From: JADJSS01 sp964490845
GTDB taxonomy: Bacteria > Bacteroidota > Bacteroidia > Chitinophagales > JADIYW01
DNA length: 64,000 bases
Assembly: GCA_964490845.1 (NCBI GenBank)
Contig: CAZBED010000002.1
Span: forward strand, 124,001 to 188,000
Direction of reading: 5' to 3'
Shown: piece by piece, positions 1-8,104 of the stretch
Numbering within the stretch: position 1 is the stretch's first letter
Layout: each line of letters starts with the position of its first letter
Notes under the pieces: generated by a model
Databases searched by the model: none
Told to the model about the DNA's origin: nothing
What the model saw: the letters and a program-made list of their open reading frames with translations, nothing else
Position numbers and translations under genes: made by a program

Positions 1-899
1 ACAAACTTTGGCTGATAAGCTATTGTTTGCGACTTATTGACTTTGGTAAACAGTGACAAAACTTGCTGATGAAATTCCGCGGAAAAAAAAATCCATGTCG
101 CCACTATCATCACGTAAGGGAAAACGCCAATCTGAAACAAATAACCGGTCAGTAGGTGAAATATCACGACGGCGGCATAGGCAAACGGCCTTGTCTTCTT
201 GTTGATTAGAAAAAAAAAGATACTTACATCGAACAGCATCCCAAACCAGGAGAACAGGTAAGGTGTTATTGGATAATCGAAAAATTGTCCCACTACCGGA
301 TAGTAATCCCTGCTCTTCAGCCATATTTTTAGTGGTTGCGCGTGCAACAGCCAGTCGGGATTTATTTTGGCAATACCCGCAAAAAAATAGACCAGGCCAA
401 TCTGCAACTGAATGACGAGAATACACCAGTTAGGAATATGTGTTGCTTTTGGGGTTAAGCTGAACTTAACATCGAGAGAAGCGTATTTATTGGCCGGTAG
501 AAAGCAGAGCATTAAACTAATAATACTGACAAAGTAATAATGATTAAGATAATTGGTCTTGTCCAGTAGTTCGACATAGGTAAACAACAGAAAGAACAAT
601 ACAGATGCCATACGATAAAAAAGCCCCACTGTGATCAGCAGCGCGCAAATAATCATGACGGTAAAGACAATGTACATCCCGATTCCGGACAGTGGATGTA
701 TCCAGGAGAATCCTTCATACGTAAAATAAAATTTTGGAAGGATATATAGCTGATGTACCCAGCCTTTTGCCACAAAGCGGATGCTGCTGAATAAAAGCAT
801 AGCGCCAAAAAGAATCCGGAAGGAAGCTAAAGGCGCAATGGATGTTTGGCGGAAGATGAAAGAGAAAAACTTTTCTGTAGCGGAAGTATTAGTCGCCAT
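1..899 (-). CDS. HTTM-domain (vitamin K-dependent carboxylase-like) membrane protein, 3' end cut by window edge
   Basis: Reading the minus strand from an ATG at 899 gives an open frame of 299 codons that runs off the window. It has many hydrophobic segments and matches the HTTM family: FRILFGAMLLFSSIRF near residue 30, YLNHYYF near 115, a QLQIGLVYFFAGIAKINPDW-type segment near 170, and FFSAEFHQ near the cut end. The real frame lacks internal ATG-bounded long ORFs, so it is easily missed. The start overlaps the imelysin stop by 11 bases (ATGGCGACTAA), which suggests translational coupling. Family members are polytopic membrane proteins often found beside imelysins in iron or copper uptake operons. 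Membrane location is clear; a catalytic carboxylase role is not shown. Confidence 0.8.
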   Translation of the reverse strand, partial: MATNTSATEKFFSFIFRQTSIAPLASFRILFGAMLLFSSIRFVAKGWVHQLYILPKFYFTYEGFSWIHPLSGIGMYIVFTVMIICALLITVGLFYRMASVLFFLLFTYVELLDKTNYLNHYYFVSIISLMLCFLPANKYASLDVKFSLTPKATHIPNWCILVIQLQIGLVYFFAGIAKINPDWLLHAQPLKIWLKSRDYYPVVGQFFDYPITPYLFSWFGMLFDVSIFFFLINKKTRPFAYAAVVIFHLLTGYLFQIGVFPYVMIVATWIFFSAEFHQQVLSLFTKVNKSQTIAYQPKF

Positions 900-2001
900 C
901 GCTGTCCGTATAAGTAATGGAAACACCTAACGCTGAAGGTACATCCACTTTTATCAGCACCAGCAATTTTTTGGTTTCCAGAAATAAGGCATCTGCTTTG
1001 CTTTTGTTGGAAACAATAGTAGCAGAATAATCCGGTGCGCAATCATTTACCTTGTCGATGCAGACATCAATCTGCGTCAGGATATCATCTGCGAGATTGC
1101 CGCCAAAGGTACTGGTGACATTGAGTGTCCGTATATAATCTATTAATCCTTTTCCGTCAGCGCTTCCTTTTCCATTCAGCACATCTTTCATGTTGTTTAA
1201 TGTCAGCAACATATAGCTGGTACTGTTATTGGAATGATAAGCCTGAGCCGCTTCCGGTAAGATATTGATTGTGGCTACATTGCCTAAATAACCGGCAGGG
1301 ATACCTGTCTGCATTCGTTTTAGGTCATCAGTACGCAAGGCTATGGAATTGACCATTACACTGATAGAACCGGCCGCGTCCGTGCCTAAGCTTTCAATGA
1401 AAGCAGGCCGGTAAGTGGTCCATTTCGAGGTTATAGCGGCATGTAGTTGTGTAATATTTTCAACCAGAGAACTTAAATACAATTTGCGTGATGCCGCATT
1501 GGGATCCGTTGTATATTTATCCAGGATTTGTTGAGGAGTCAGCGTTCTGCTGAATAATAAATATTCAATGGCTGCCAATCCTTTATCGGATTTTATCTTA
1601 TTCTTTACAGACGTTGCGGAGTTATCATTCCTGCTGATATAGGCTTCGATGCTGTCGTTCCTGCAAGGGTAGTAATTGGTATTGGCGAGAGCCATCACCT
1701 CATCGGCAGGGCCGGTTTTTTCATAAATTTCACAGCTTTGCCACGCAGCGTAGGTATTTAAAAAAGCGGTCTGCAATGCTGTAAGATTAGACAGGTCAGT
1801 AGTGGCAGTAAAATTGGATAATGCGGTCTGCAAGGCCGTTAACGTATTTCCATAAGTGGTGTATGCCGGTAAAATCAGGTTGTCAGCATAATTGATAAAC
1901 ATATCTTTCTTCCCGAAACTATCAGCGGTTTCATTTTTACCACAGGAAAAAAGAAAGACAGTGATAACGGCAGGTAAGAGTATACAGCTGATTTTTTTCA
2001 T
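889..2001 (-). CDS. Imelysin-like (EfeO/IrpA-type) lipoprotein
   Basis: The 370-residue protein starts with a lipoprotein signal whose lipobox is LFSC (Cys20), so it is probably membrane-anchored in the envelope. The helical body fits the imelysin peptidase-like family (TYAAWQSCEIYEKTGPAD near 84-100). The family's GxHxxE signature appears as GLAAIE at 141-146: the Glu is kept but the His is replaced by Ala, so metal binding or peptidase activity by that site is doubtful. It is the middle gene of DUF4856, imelysin, HTTM. A -7 element (2025-2032) and a palindromic box (2038-2046) lie in the 49-base gap upstream. The likely role is in metal (iron) acquisition, inferred from family and context. 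Confidence 0.85.
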   Translation of the reverse strand: MKKISCILLPAVITVFLFSCGKNETADSFGKKDMFINYADNLILPAYTTYGNTLTALQTALSNFTATTDLSNLTALQTAFLNTYAAWQSCEIYEKTGPADEVMALANTNYYPCRNDSIEAYISRNDNSATSVKNKIKSDKGLAAIEYLLFSRTLTPQQILDKYTTDPNAASRKLYLSSLVENITQLHAAITSKWTTYRPAFIESLGTDAAGSISVMVNSIALRTDDLKRMQTGIPAGYLGNVATINILPEAAQAYHSNNSTSYMLLTLNNMKDVLNGKGSADGKGLIDYIRTLNVTSTFGGNLADDILTQIDVCIDKVNDCAPDYSATIVSNKSKADALFLETKKLLVLIKVDVPSALGVSITYTDSDGD

Positions 2002-2024
2002 TGTGTCGGTTTGTCTTGTGAGTA

Positions 2025-2046
2025 CAAATATATCTGTTTAGATTAA
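2025..2046 (-). promoter_or_regulatory. Promoter with palindromic operator-like box upstream of the imelysin gene
   Basis: On the minus strand TATATTTG (2025-2032) matches the Bacteroidota -7 consensus TAnnTTTG, 24 bases before the imelysin start. Immediately upstream, 2038-2046 reads TTAGATTAA on the plus strand, an imperfect copy of the TTAG(A/T)CTAA palindromes in front of the next gene. The placement between -7 and -33 fits a repressor site. Confidence 0.5.
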
Positions 2047-2050
2047 TAAA

Positions 2051-3157
2051 TTATAAGGTTGTCTTCACTGCATCCAGGCCATATACCGTACTGATTTTAT
2101 CTATCATCGTGTTGATGTCAGTAGTGGTAATGTGATAGGTTGATAAATTACCGTTTTTGTAAAAATTAGCTTTTAACAGATTAAAATCTGAAGTGCTGAT
2201 TTTTTTCTCGGAGTTGTATTGTAAGGCTAGTAAGAAACCAAATCCTTCTGAAAGGGTGTGACATCTGATGGCATAGTCGTCAATGCTGGCCTTTGACTGG
2301 TTCATATAACTGATGAATGCACAGGCATTGATTAATTCCAGATTCTTTCTGATGTCCGCAGCCGCAGCATCTCTCGTCGTATAATCTTTCCGGTTGATGG
2401 CATCCCTGCCTTTTATGTAAGCCTTTAATGTGTTTTCTATAGTCCCTACTGATTTGCCTTTGGAAGCATACGTACCATAAAATTTCAACGCTTTTGCTGT
2501 ATTCAACGAGTCATAATTGGCAACGGTAAGAATGGCCGGAACCCCAAAATATCCGAATGCCTCGTCCCAAAAGTGCTGCATGGCGGTGCCTTCGCCGGGA
2601 ACCACAGTAGTATTATCTGCCGGATCTAATTTATCTTTTGTAGTATATTCCTCCGCTATTCTATAATAGAAGATGGCGCCCATCAGGCCTTTTTGAATAA
2701 TCTGAGCATATTCAACCCCGTTGGAATCTACCAGGTATTTTTTGGTCGCATCAAAAAGAGAAGTGGACACACCGGCAGTACCGTTTCCGCTGACAGAAAC
2801 GGCAAACGCAGTGCTGTTATCTGCCGCCGCCTGAAACATTGACTCAAAAAATGGTATATCCGCCGCAAATGTCTTATCGCGCAATTGCTTTCCCGAGGTG
2901 TTTAAGGCAGCATCAGTAAATTCATTACCCGTATTGGAGTACATATTTATTAAACGGGTATAAGACAATGCCTGAGTTTTTCCTTTGCCTAATTCCGTCA
3001 CAATTTCACTTAACATATTTATACGGAATGTTTGTCCGCTGAGATTCACATTGTCAAAATTATAGGAATCAGGAAGTATCACAATGCCTGCCTCTTTTTG
3101 ACAGGAAATGAATAAGGTGATGAATAAAACAGATAAAAAAGAGTTTATTTTTTTCAT
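2051..3157 (-). CDS. DUF4856-domain lipoprotein
   Basis: This 368-residue protein has a lipoprotein signal peptide ending LFISC (Cys19). The mature protein opens with a YNFDNVNLSGQTFRINML-type segment (about 32-50), typical of DUF4856, a Bacteroidota family of unknown function usually encoded next to imelysins. It is mostly helical with no obvious catalytic motif. It is the first gene of the metal-uptake-like operon and lies 49 bases from the imelysin gene. The promoter region carries two 9-bp palindromes around a -7 element, so it is probably metal regulated. The family call is good; the function is unknown. Confidence 0.8.
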   Translation of the reverse strand: MKKINSFLSVLFITLFISCQKEAGIVILPDSYNFDNVNLSGQTFRINMLSEIVTELGKGKTQALSYTRLINMYSNTGNEFTDAALNTSGKQLRDKTFAADIPFFESMFQAAADNSTAFAVSVSGNGTAGVSTSLFDATKKYLVDSNGVEYAQIIQKGLMGAIFYYRIAEEYTTKDKLDPADNTTVVPGEGTAMQHFWDEAFGYFGVPAILTVANYDSLNTAKALKFYGTYASKGKSVGTIENTLKAYIKGRDAINRKDYTTRDAAAADIRKNLELINACAFISYMNQSKASIDDYAIRCHTLSEGFGFLLALQYNSEKKISTSDFNLLKANFYKNGNLSTYHITTTDINTMIDKISTVYGLDAVKTTL

Positions 3158-3168
3158 TTTATACTTAT

Positions 3169-3219
3169 TTAGACTAATTAAAAATAACTATGCAAACTTA
3201 TTATCTTTATTTAGTCTAA
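3169..3219 (-). promoter_or_regulatory. Promoter flanked by two TTAGWCTAA palindromes (putative metalloregulator operators)
   Basis: Two perfect 9-bp palindromes, TTAGACTAA at 3169-3177 and TTAGTCTAA at 3211-3219, bracket a minus-strand -7 element TAAGTTTG (3193-3200). One would cover the -33 region and the other the early transcript of the DUF4856 gene. The arrangement is typical of repression by a dimeric regulator. A DtxR/MntR-type or Fur-type metalloregulator is inferred from the regulated genes. Confidence 0.55.
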
Positions 3220-3264
3220 GCAATAACAATTATTGTGATTTTAATACCTAATTCTTGGTATAGG

Positions 3265-3918
3265 TTACTCTGCCACCATTTCCTCTTTGGTAATGAGGCT
3301 GTTCTGAATGGCATAAACAATCATTTCTGAAGAAGAATTGATTTTCAGCTTCTTCATGATGTTTTTCTTGTGGGTATAAACGGTATGTGTGCTTAAAAAC
3401 AAATGGCCCGCAATGGTCTTGGCTGTCCAGCCTTTTGCCGTTAATTTTATAATTTCGGTTTCACGAAGAGACAGATTGAATGGTTTACAACTGTCTTCAT
3501 CCGTATGGATATGCTTCTCAATGATGATATCTATCACTTTATGGCAATAGAATTTTTCATTTTTAGCCGTTGCATAAACGGAGTTGATGATTTCCTCTTT
3601 ATCACATTCTTTTGTCAGGAAGCTGACAGCACCCAGTTCGATGGCCTTATAAATACTCGATTTATTGTCATCTGAAGAAATAATGAGGAAACGGGTGGTC
3701 GGAGATAATTTTTTTGCCGTCTGTATATCGTCCGCCTTGAAATTTTTATTAAAGTAATCAAAAATAACGACATCGGGCTGGTGTTCATAAACCAGCTTAT
3801 GCAATTCGGCGGAATTGGCGGCTTCGCATACGACTGAAAAATCCATTACTGCCGATAATAAATCCTTCAGTCCAAGCCGGATCAGGTATTGTGCATCAGC
3901 AATAAGAATTTTAATCAT
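3265..3918 (-). CDS. NarL/FixJ-family response regulator
   Basis: The ATG at 3918 gives a 217-residue protein that begins directly with the receiver domain (MIKILIADAQYLIR). The phospho-acceptor Asp lies in VVIFDYF (about residue 53) and the conserved Lys in FLTKECD (about 103). The C-terminal part is a LuxR-type helix-turn-helix (LSLRETEIIKLTAKGWTAKTIA, about 148-168). An in-frame start far upstream exists but would run into the divergent gene at 4039 and adds no domain. No sensor kinase is adjacent, so this is an orphan regulator with unknown targets. It is divergent from the protease module, which it could control. Confidence 0.88.
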   Translation of the reverse strand: MIKILIADAQYLIRLGLKDLLSAVMDFSVVCEAANSAELHKLVYEHQPDVVIFDYFNKNFKADDIQTAKKLSPTTRFLIISSDDNKSSIYKAIELGAVSFLTKECDKEEIINSVYATAKNEKFYCHKVIDIIIEKHIHTDEDSCKPFNLSLRETEIIKLTAKGWTAKTIAGHLFLSTHTVYTHKKNIMKKLKINSSSEMIVYAIQNSLITKEEMVAE

Positions 3919-3941
3919 AAACAGACTGCAATAATCAACTT

Positions 3942-3949
3942 CAAAAGTA
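3942..3949 (-). promoter_or_regulatory. -7 promoter element of the response regulator gene
   Basis: The minus strand reads TACTTTTG, an exact TAnnTTTG match, about 24 bases before the ATG at 3918. It lies in the 120-base divergent gap with the gene at 4039. Confidence 0.4.
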
Positions 3950-4038
3950 GCGAAATAGGTTGAAAATTGTATGATTTTTAAAATGATTAAAACATAAAAT
4001 GGTATTTTTAAGCCCTCAATGAAGTACAATTTTACTGC

Positions 4039-5232
4039 ATGAACAACAATTTTTCTTTTGTCAGAACGATTTCCGGGCCTCTGAAAAGTAAGATAGATGA
4101 TACCCTTTGGGACAAAGTACTTCATTTATATGAAAATGAACAATATGCGGAATCGGTCAGAAGCTGTATTAATTACATAGACCCGACTATTGAATATAAT
4201 TTTGCCAATCCAGAAAAAACCGAATACAATATTCCGCACGGTTCAATAGTGGTGACGTTAAAAATTACAGACACCGAACTATGGGTCGAGGCTCCATTTC
4301 TGGCGATAGAAGGTGCTAAGAAAATACCAATACTCAGGCAAACAGCACAGATTAATTTTACACCACTGACCATCTCGCAGATTGTGCTGGAAGGAGATAA
4401 ATTGTATTTTCGGTATAGCTGCCCCCTGGATAGCAGTGAACCGTATAAAATCTATGATGTCCTCAGAGAAATCTGTATCAACGCGGATAATTACGACGAT
4501 GAATTTATTACAAAGTTCGATGCCAAAAGGATACGCGAACCAAAAGTTTCATATTACATACAGGAACAAAAAGATCTGGCGTGGAATACGATTCAGCAAT
4601 ACATACAGGAGGCATTCACCGCGTATGAGCAATTTGAGAATAAACGTATGACGAACTTTTTATGGGATGTTATTGTCATCACGCTGCTGAAAATAGATTA
4701 CCTGTGCGCCCCGCAGGGAAATATCCGTAATGAGATAGAAAAAACACTGAACTACCTGAATGGAAAAGAAGATTATTATCAGCGCTTAAGCGCCGGAAAG
4801 GATTTTTTGAAAAAGATTCAGGCCATGGAGCGTTCTGCCTTTGAGCAGGATCTTTATAAGATTGAAATCTTCGTTTCGTATAAATTTGCAGCTAATCTGG
4901 ATACGGTGCGTACGATTCTGAAATATGCTTATGAAACGGCAGATAAAGAAATAAAAGCGCTTGATTATGTTGGTGCGGCACTTACGCTGCAGTATGGAAT
5001 ACTGAACCTGATGTACAGTAATAACGTTGAGGATGTTTCATCGGAAATCCTGACAAAAGCGATGGAAGAAGCATCCGGCAAACCCATACAGGAGGCATCG
5101 AAACGATTGTTTGAAGCTGTTCAAAAAGTGATGACGGAAAATAACGGAATCGGTAAAAATGATACGGCAGCGGAACAAAAGGAGACTCCGAAAGAAGAAA
5201 AAAGTTTCCTCAAGAAATTATTTAAACTATAA
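4039..5232 (+). CDS. Cytoplasmic protein with a possible YbjN/CesT-like domain, partner of an HtrA-like protease
   Basis: The product is 397 residues with no signal peptide or membrane segment. Residues about 20-145 alternate strands and helices (SIVVTLKI, TELWVEAPFLAI, KLYFRYSCPL) in the pattern of YbjN/type III chaperone-like folds. Residues about 165-380 are predicted helical, and the tail is Lys/Glu-rich. The next gene (24 bases downstream, same strand) is a trypsin-like protease whose C-terminal part has a similar strand-helix pattern, so the two form a co-transcribed pair. I do not recognise a named family. The YbjN-like assignment rests on pattern only. A role as substrate adaptor or regulator of the protease is inference. 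Confidence 0.6.
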   Translation: MNNNFSFVRTISGPLKSKIDDTLWDKVLHLYENEQYAESVRSCINYIDPTIEYNFANPEKTEYNIPHGSIVVTLKITDTELWVEAPFLAIEGAKKIPILRQTAQINFTPLTISQIVLEGDKLYFRYSCPLDSSEPYKIYDVLREICINADNYDDEFITKFDAKRIREPKVSYYIQEQKDLAWNTIQQYIQEAFTAYEQFENKRMTNFLWDVIVITLLKIDYLCAPQGNIRNEIEKTLNYLNGKEDYYQRLSAGKDFLKKIQAMERSAFEQDLYKIEIFVSYKFAANLDTVRTILKYAYETADKEIKALDYVGAALTLQYGILNLMYSNNVEDVSSEILTKAMEEASGKPIQEASKRLFEAVQKVMTENNGIGKNDTAAEQKETPKEEKSFLKKLFKL

Positions 5233-5256
5233 AAAGTTCTTTGCGGAACGAGTAAG

Positions 5257-6336
5257 ATGAATCACACAGAATTAAAGAAAGCAGTCTATAAAATAAATAC
5301 CGCCAGCGGCAGTGGTTCCGGTTTTTATCTGAAGGCTCAGAATATTTTTGTAACAAATTATCATGTGGTAGAGGGTAATAAAAAAGTTTCCATAGAAGAC
5401 CAGCGTCAGGACAGGTATATTGCCGATGTGGTATATGTCAATCCCGAAGCCGATATCGCTTTTTTGAATTGCCGCACACATACGCCATCGGTAGATGTTC
5501 CATTTGATAAGGTCGAGGAAGTACATAGCCGGGACAAGGTATTTGTACTGGGTTACCCTTTCGGTATGCCTTATACGATTACGGAAGGCATAGTTTCAAA
5601 TGAGAACCAACTGCTGGATGGGCAGCACTATATACAAACGGATGCGGCAGTCAATCCCGGTAACAGCGGCGGGCCGGTGGTCAATGCGGGTGGTTTGCTG
5701 GTCGGGGTGACAACAGCGAAATTTACAGACGCCGATAATGTCGGGTTTGCTATTCCGGCCAGGACAGTACGTGAAGAGCTGGATGCCTTTGCACAAAATC
5801 CGCCCTGTCAGTATTCCATAAAATGCCACTCTTGCAAGTCGATGATTTGCGAGAAAACGGATTATTGCCCGAATTGCGGAGCCGACATCGACGAAAAAAT
5901 ATTTGACGATAAAGAAATCAGTAAGCTGTCGCAATATGTGGAGGATGCTATTCAGGCAATGGGTATCGATCCGATACTGACCCGGAGCGGAATGGAATAT
6001 TGGGAATTCCATCACGGCAGCGCACTGGTACGCATTTTTGTGTTTGATAAAAATTATTTGTACGCCACTTCCCCTCTGAATAAACTGCCTGCGAATAACC
6101 TCGAATCTTTTCTGAAATATACGTTGAGCAATCCGGTTCCGCCGTTTCAGCTGGGAATTTACCAGCATCATATATACCTGTCTTACAGAGTCCGGATGAG
6201 TGATATTTTCTCAGACAGGGGTGAGTCCATCAAAAAAAATCTGAGCGACCTGATAGTGAAAGCGAACGAGATGGACGATTATTTTGTGCAGGCATTTGGC
6301 TGCGAAAAGACCAATTATTCAAAACAGAATGATTAA
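5257..6336 (+). CDS. Cytoplasmic trypsin-like (S1C/HtrA) protease with zinc ribbon and YbjN-like C-terminus
   Basis: The 359-residue protein begins with an S1C serine protease domain. The triad is visible: His in VTNYHVV (about 36), Asp in EADIAFL (about 67), Ser in NPGNSGGPVV (about 136). At about 189-210 follows a zinc ribbon with two CxxC-type knuckles (CHSC and CPNC). The last 140 residues form a strand-rich domain resembling YbjN/CesT folds (ALVRIFVFDKNYLYATSPL). There is no signal peptide, membrane helix or PDZ domain, unlike DegP/DegS, so it should act in the cytoplasm. It is paired with the gene at 4039 and followed by a strong terminator. The substrate is unknown; protein quality control and a defence effector are both possible. 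Confidence 0.8.
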   Translation: MNHTELKKAVYKINTASGSGSGFYLKAQNIFVTNYHVVEGNKKVSIEDQRQDRYIADVVYVNPEADIAFLNCRTHTPSVDVPFDKVEEVHSRDKVFVLGYPFGMPYTITEGIVSNENQLLDGQHYIQTDAAVNPGNSGGPVVNAGGLLVGVTTAKFTDADNVGFAIPARTVREELDAFAQNPPCQYSIKCHSCKSMICEKTDYCPNCGADIDEKIFDDKEISKLSQYVEDAIQAMGIDPILTRSGMEYWEFHHGSALVRIFVFDKNYLYATSPLNKLPANNLESFLKYTLSNPVPPFQLGIYQHHIYLSYRVRMSDIFSDRGESIKKNLSDLIVKANEMDDYFVQAFGCEKTNYSKQND

Positions 6337-6354
6337 CTAAATTGATAGAAAATA

Positions 6355-6384
6355 AAAAAGACCAACGTTTAGGTTGGTCTTTTT
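6355..6384. terminator. Bidirectional rho-independent terminator
   Basis: A 12-base perfect stem, AAAAAGACCAAC (6355-6366) with GTTGGTCTTTTT (6373-6384), closes a 6-base loop. It has a T tract on the plus strand and, through the A run, one on the minus strand. It lies between the convergent genes ending at 6336 and 6404. Confidence 0.88.
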
Positions 6385-6403
6385 TATTATGCTGTGTAAA
6401 TAA

Positions 6404-6775
6404 TTATTTTACAGTAACCCTTCCGGTGCTGATTACCTTTTCATCCACCTTCAACTGAAAAAAATAGATGCCGGAATTTTTAAAAATATCACGGGTGATT
6501 TTTTGTTCGTACTCTTTCACCTGACTGATTTTGTATACCTCGCTTCCGACAATATTGTAGAAGACAACACTCACTTTGCTAAATTGCAAATCTATATCTT
6601 CGCTGATTTTAATATTTGCTTCCGACGTCATTGGATTCGGATACAATTTTATCAATTCTTTGTCACCATATCGGTTATCTGTGCTGCTTAATTCATAAGC
6701 CGAAGCCATAGATAGTTGAGGAGAAATAAGTATTGTGGTGAACAATAAAAGCAGTAGTGTAAACGTTTTACGCAT
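6404..6775 (-). CDS. Small secreted protein with T9SS type A sorting domain
   Basis: Starting at the ATG at 6775 the product is 123 residues with a clear signal peptide (MRKTFTLLLLLFTTILIS). Almost all of the mature protein is a type IX secretion C-terminal domain: LYPNPMTSEANIKI near residue 47, then IVGSEVY, GIYFFQLKVDEK and GRVTVK at the end. No separate functional domain is present, so its cargo role is unclear. An upstream in-frame start at 6832 would lie over the promoter element at 6820-6827, so the 6775 start is preferred. It ends against the shared terminator. Confidence 0.78.
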   Translation of the reverse strand: MRKTFTLLLLLFTTILISPQLSMASAYELSSTDNRYGDKELIKLYPNPMTSEANIKISEDIDLQFSKVSVVFYNIVGSEVYKISQVKEYEQKITRDIFKNSGIYFFQLKVDEKVISTGRVTVK

Positions 6776-6819
6776 AAGTTGGGGTTTATTATTTGCGGTA
6801 TGGCACATATACTGAGATT

Positions 6820-6827
6820 CAAATATA
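6820..6827 (-). promoter_or_regulatory. -7 promoter element of the small T9SS gene
   Basis: The minus strand reads TATATTTG, an exact TAnnTTTG match, 45 bases upstream of the chosen start at 6775. Confidence 0.4.
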
Positions 6828-6875
6828 GTCAATCATCAGCTAAAAGTCAATAAGTATGCCAATTATTTTGGCTAG

Positions 6876-7421
6876 TTATTGAATTGCTTCCACGAGTTCC
6901 TGCAGATTAGATATTCTTCTGTCAATCAGTTCTGATTCCTTGTAATCTTTTGATAAATAGATAGTTATCATCCCGACGGACTTGCCAAACTGCATGTCCG
7001 AGAGCTTATCGCCTACCATAACGGATTTTGCGAAATCGATTTCCGGAAAGTCATTTTGGGCTAAAAAGGCCATTCCGTTATTAGGTTTGCGCAGGTAGTT
7101 TTCCGGCGAAGCAAGGCCCGGTGCGTAATAAACGGCATCTATCCTGCCGCCGTTTAGTTCTATCATGTTCATCATGTTCTGATGGATTTCCTGCAGCTCA
7201 TCTTCAGTCATCAATCCCTTCGCAATAGATTGCTGGTTGGTGACTACCACAATGCGAGGAAATAATTTTGCCAGTTTGGGCATGGCCTCCAGGGTACCGG
7301 GCAAAAATTCAAATTGTTCCCAGTCCAGTACATAACCTCCATCAATATTTTTGTTGATGACACCGTCACGGTCGAGAAACAATGTCCAGGAGTCGTCGAT
7401 ATGAAGTTCAGTATTTTTCAT
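6876..7421 (-). CDS. gmhB: D-glycero-D-manno-heptose 1,7-bisphosphate 7-phosphatase-like (HAD-IIIA)
   Basis: This 181-residue cytoplasmic HAD phosphatase has the nucleophile motif LFLDRDGVINK (about 14-24), the Thr motif VVTNQQS (about 59), RKPNNGM (about 116) and MVGDKLSDMQFGK (about 135). It would remove the 7-phosphate from heptose bisphosphate on the way to a nucleotide-activated heptose. The Cys/His zinc-binding loop usual before the KP motif in GmhB is absent here (YAPGLASPENYLRKP). Its start overlaps the upstream nucleotidyltransferase stop (TAATG). With gmhA and the nucleotidyltransferase it forms a heptose operon; a kinase for the 1-phosphate step is not in the window. Confidence 0.82.
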   Translation of the reverse strand: MKNTELHIDDSWTLFLDRDGVINKNIDGGYVLDWEQFEFLPGTLEAMPKLAKLFPRIVVVTNQQSIAKGLMTEDELQEIHQNMMNMIELNGGRIDAVYYAPGLASPENYLRKPNNGMAFLAQNDFPEIDFAKSVMVGDKLSDMQFGKSVGMITIYLSKDYKESELIDRRISNLQELVEAIQ

Positions 7422-8104
7422 TAATGAAAGTCTGTCTGTGCTTTCCTGTAATCTTCAGGAATGCCGATATCAATGAAATAATTATCAAAAACAATACCCT
7501 GAATGGTTATATCCTTCAGGTGTTTTTCCAGAATATCTTTTTCAAACGAAAATTGTATACCCGTTTCAATTCTGTCAAACAATGATTTCCTAAGATAGTA
7601 GATACCTCCATTGATTAGTCCGCTTTCACACGGTTGCTTTTCATTAAAGGCGATAATTTTATTGTTTTCATTCAGTTCGACAGTGCCGTATCTGTCAAAC
7701 TGATACATCAGTTTTAACGCGATGGAGATGTCTGCATTTTCATTTTTTAATCGGTGCAAGGGGATATCAAAAAAGGTATCACCGTTCAAAACATACGCAT
7801 CGTTATCGATGTACTCAAATGCATTTTTGATTCCGCCTCCGGTACCCAGCGGAATTTCCTCTATTGCGTATTGTATTTGAATGCCTAAGTAACTATACTG
7901 AAAAAAATCTTGTACAACTTCTTTCAGATGGCCGACCGATAACACCACATCGGTTATCTTCTGATGTTGTAATTCTTTGAAAATATAATGCAAAAAAGGT
8001 TTTCCGTTAATCGGAGCCATTGGTTTGGGCACATTTTTAACTACAGTACTCAATCGCGTACCAAAACCGCCAGCGAGTATAATAACCGGTGTAGTATTTG
8101 TGAT
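7421..8104 (-). CDS. Sugar-1-phosphate nucleotidyltransferase, HddC-like, with non-canonical start
   Basis: The frame contains the NTP-binding signature IILAGGFGTRL, then VPKPMAPINGKPFL, and later LNGDTFFD, all typical of heptose-1-phosphate guanylyltransferases (HddC) and related enzymes. The first ATG/GTG/TTG in frame is the TTG inside the signature itself (8053), which would delete the nucleotide-binding loop and is not credible. Upstream there is only ATT (8083), ATC (8104) or CTG (8116) before a stop at 8122. A heptanucleotide repeat (8102-8129) sits exactly where a normal start should be. The limit given (8104) is therefore a best guess. GDP-heptose production is inferred from the neighbours gmhA and gmhB. 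Confidence 0.7.
   Translation of the reverse strand: MTNTTPVIILAGGFGTRLSTVVKNVPKPMAPINGKPFLHYIFKELQHQKITDVVLSVGHLKEVVQDFFQYSYLGIQIQYAIEEIPLGTGGGIKNAFEYIDNDAYVLNGDTFFDIPLHRLKNENADISIALKLMYQFDRYGTVELNENNKIIAFNEKQPCESGLINGGIYYLRKSLFDRIETGIQFSFEKDILEKHLKDITIQGIVFDNYFIDIGIPEDYRKAQTDFH

Noticed and set aside
34..426. 130-codon frame on the minus strand starting inside the first gene
   Set aside because: It is out of frame with the HTTM protein, whose reading (from 899) keeps family motifs such as FFSAEFHQ across the same bases.
3221..3235. CAATAA...TTATTG inverted repeat as a third operator
   Set aside because: It lacks the TAGWCTA core and is AT-only sequence that arises easily by chance.
3919..4125. 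N-terminal extension of the response regulator to 4125
   Set aside because: It would overlap the divergent gene at 4039 and adds residues before a receiver domain that normally starts at its first strand.
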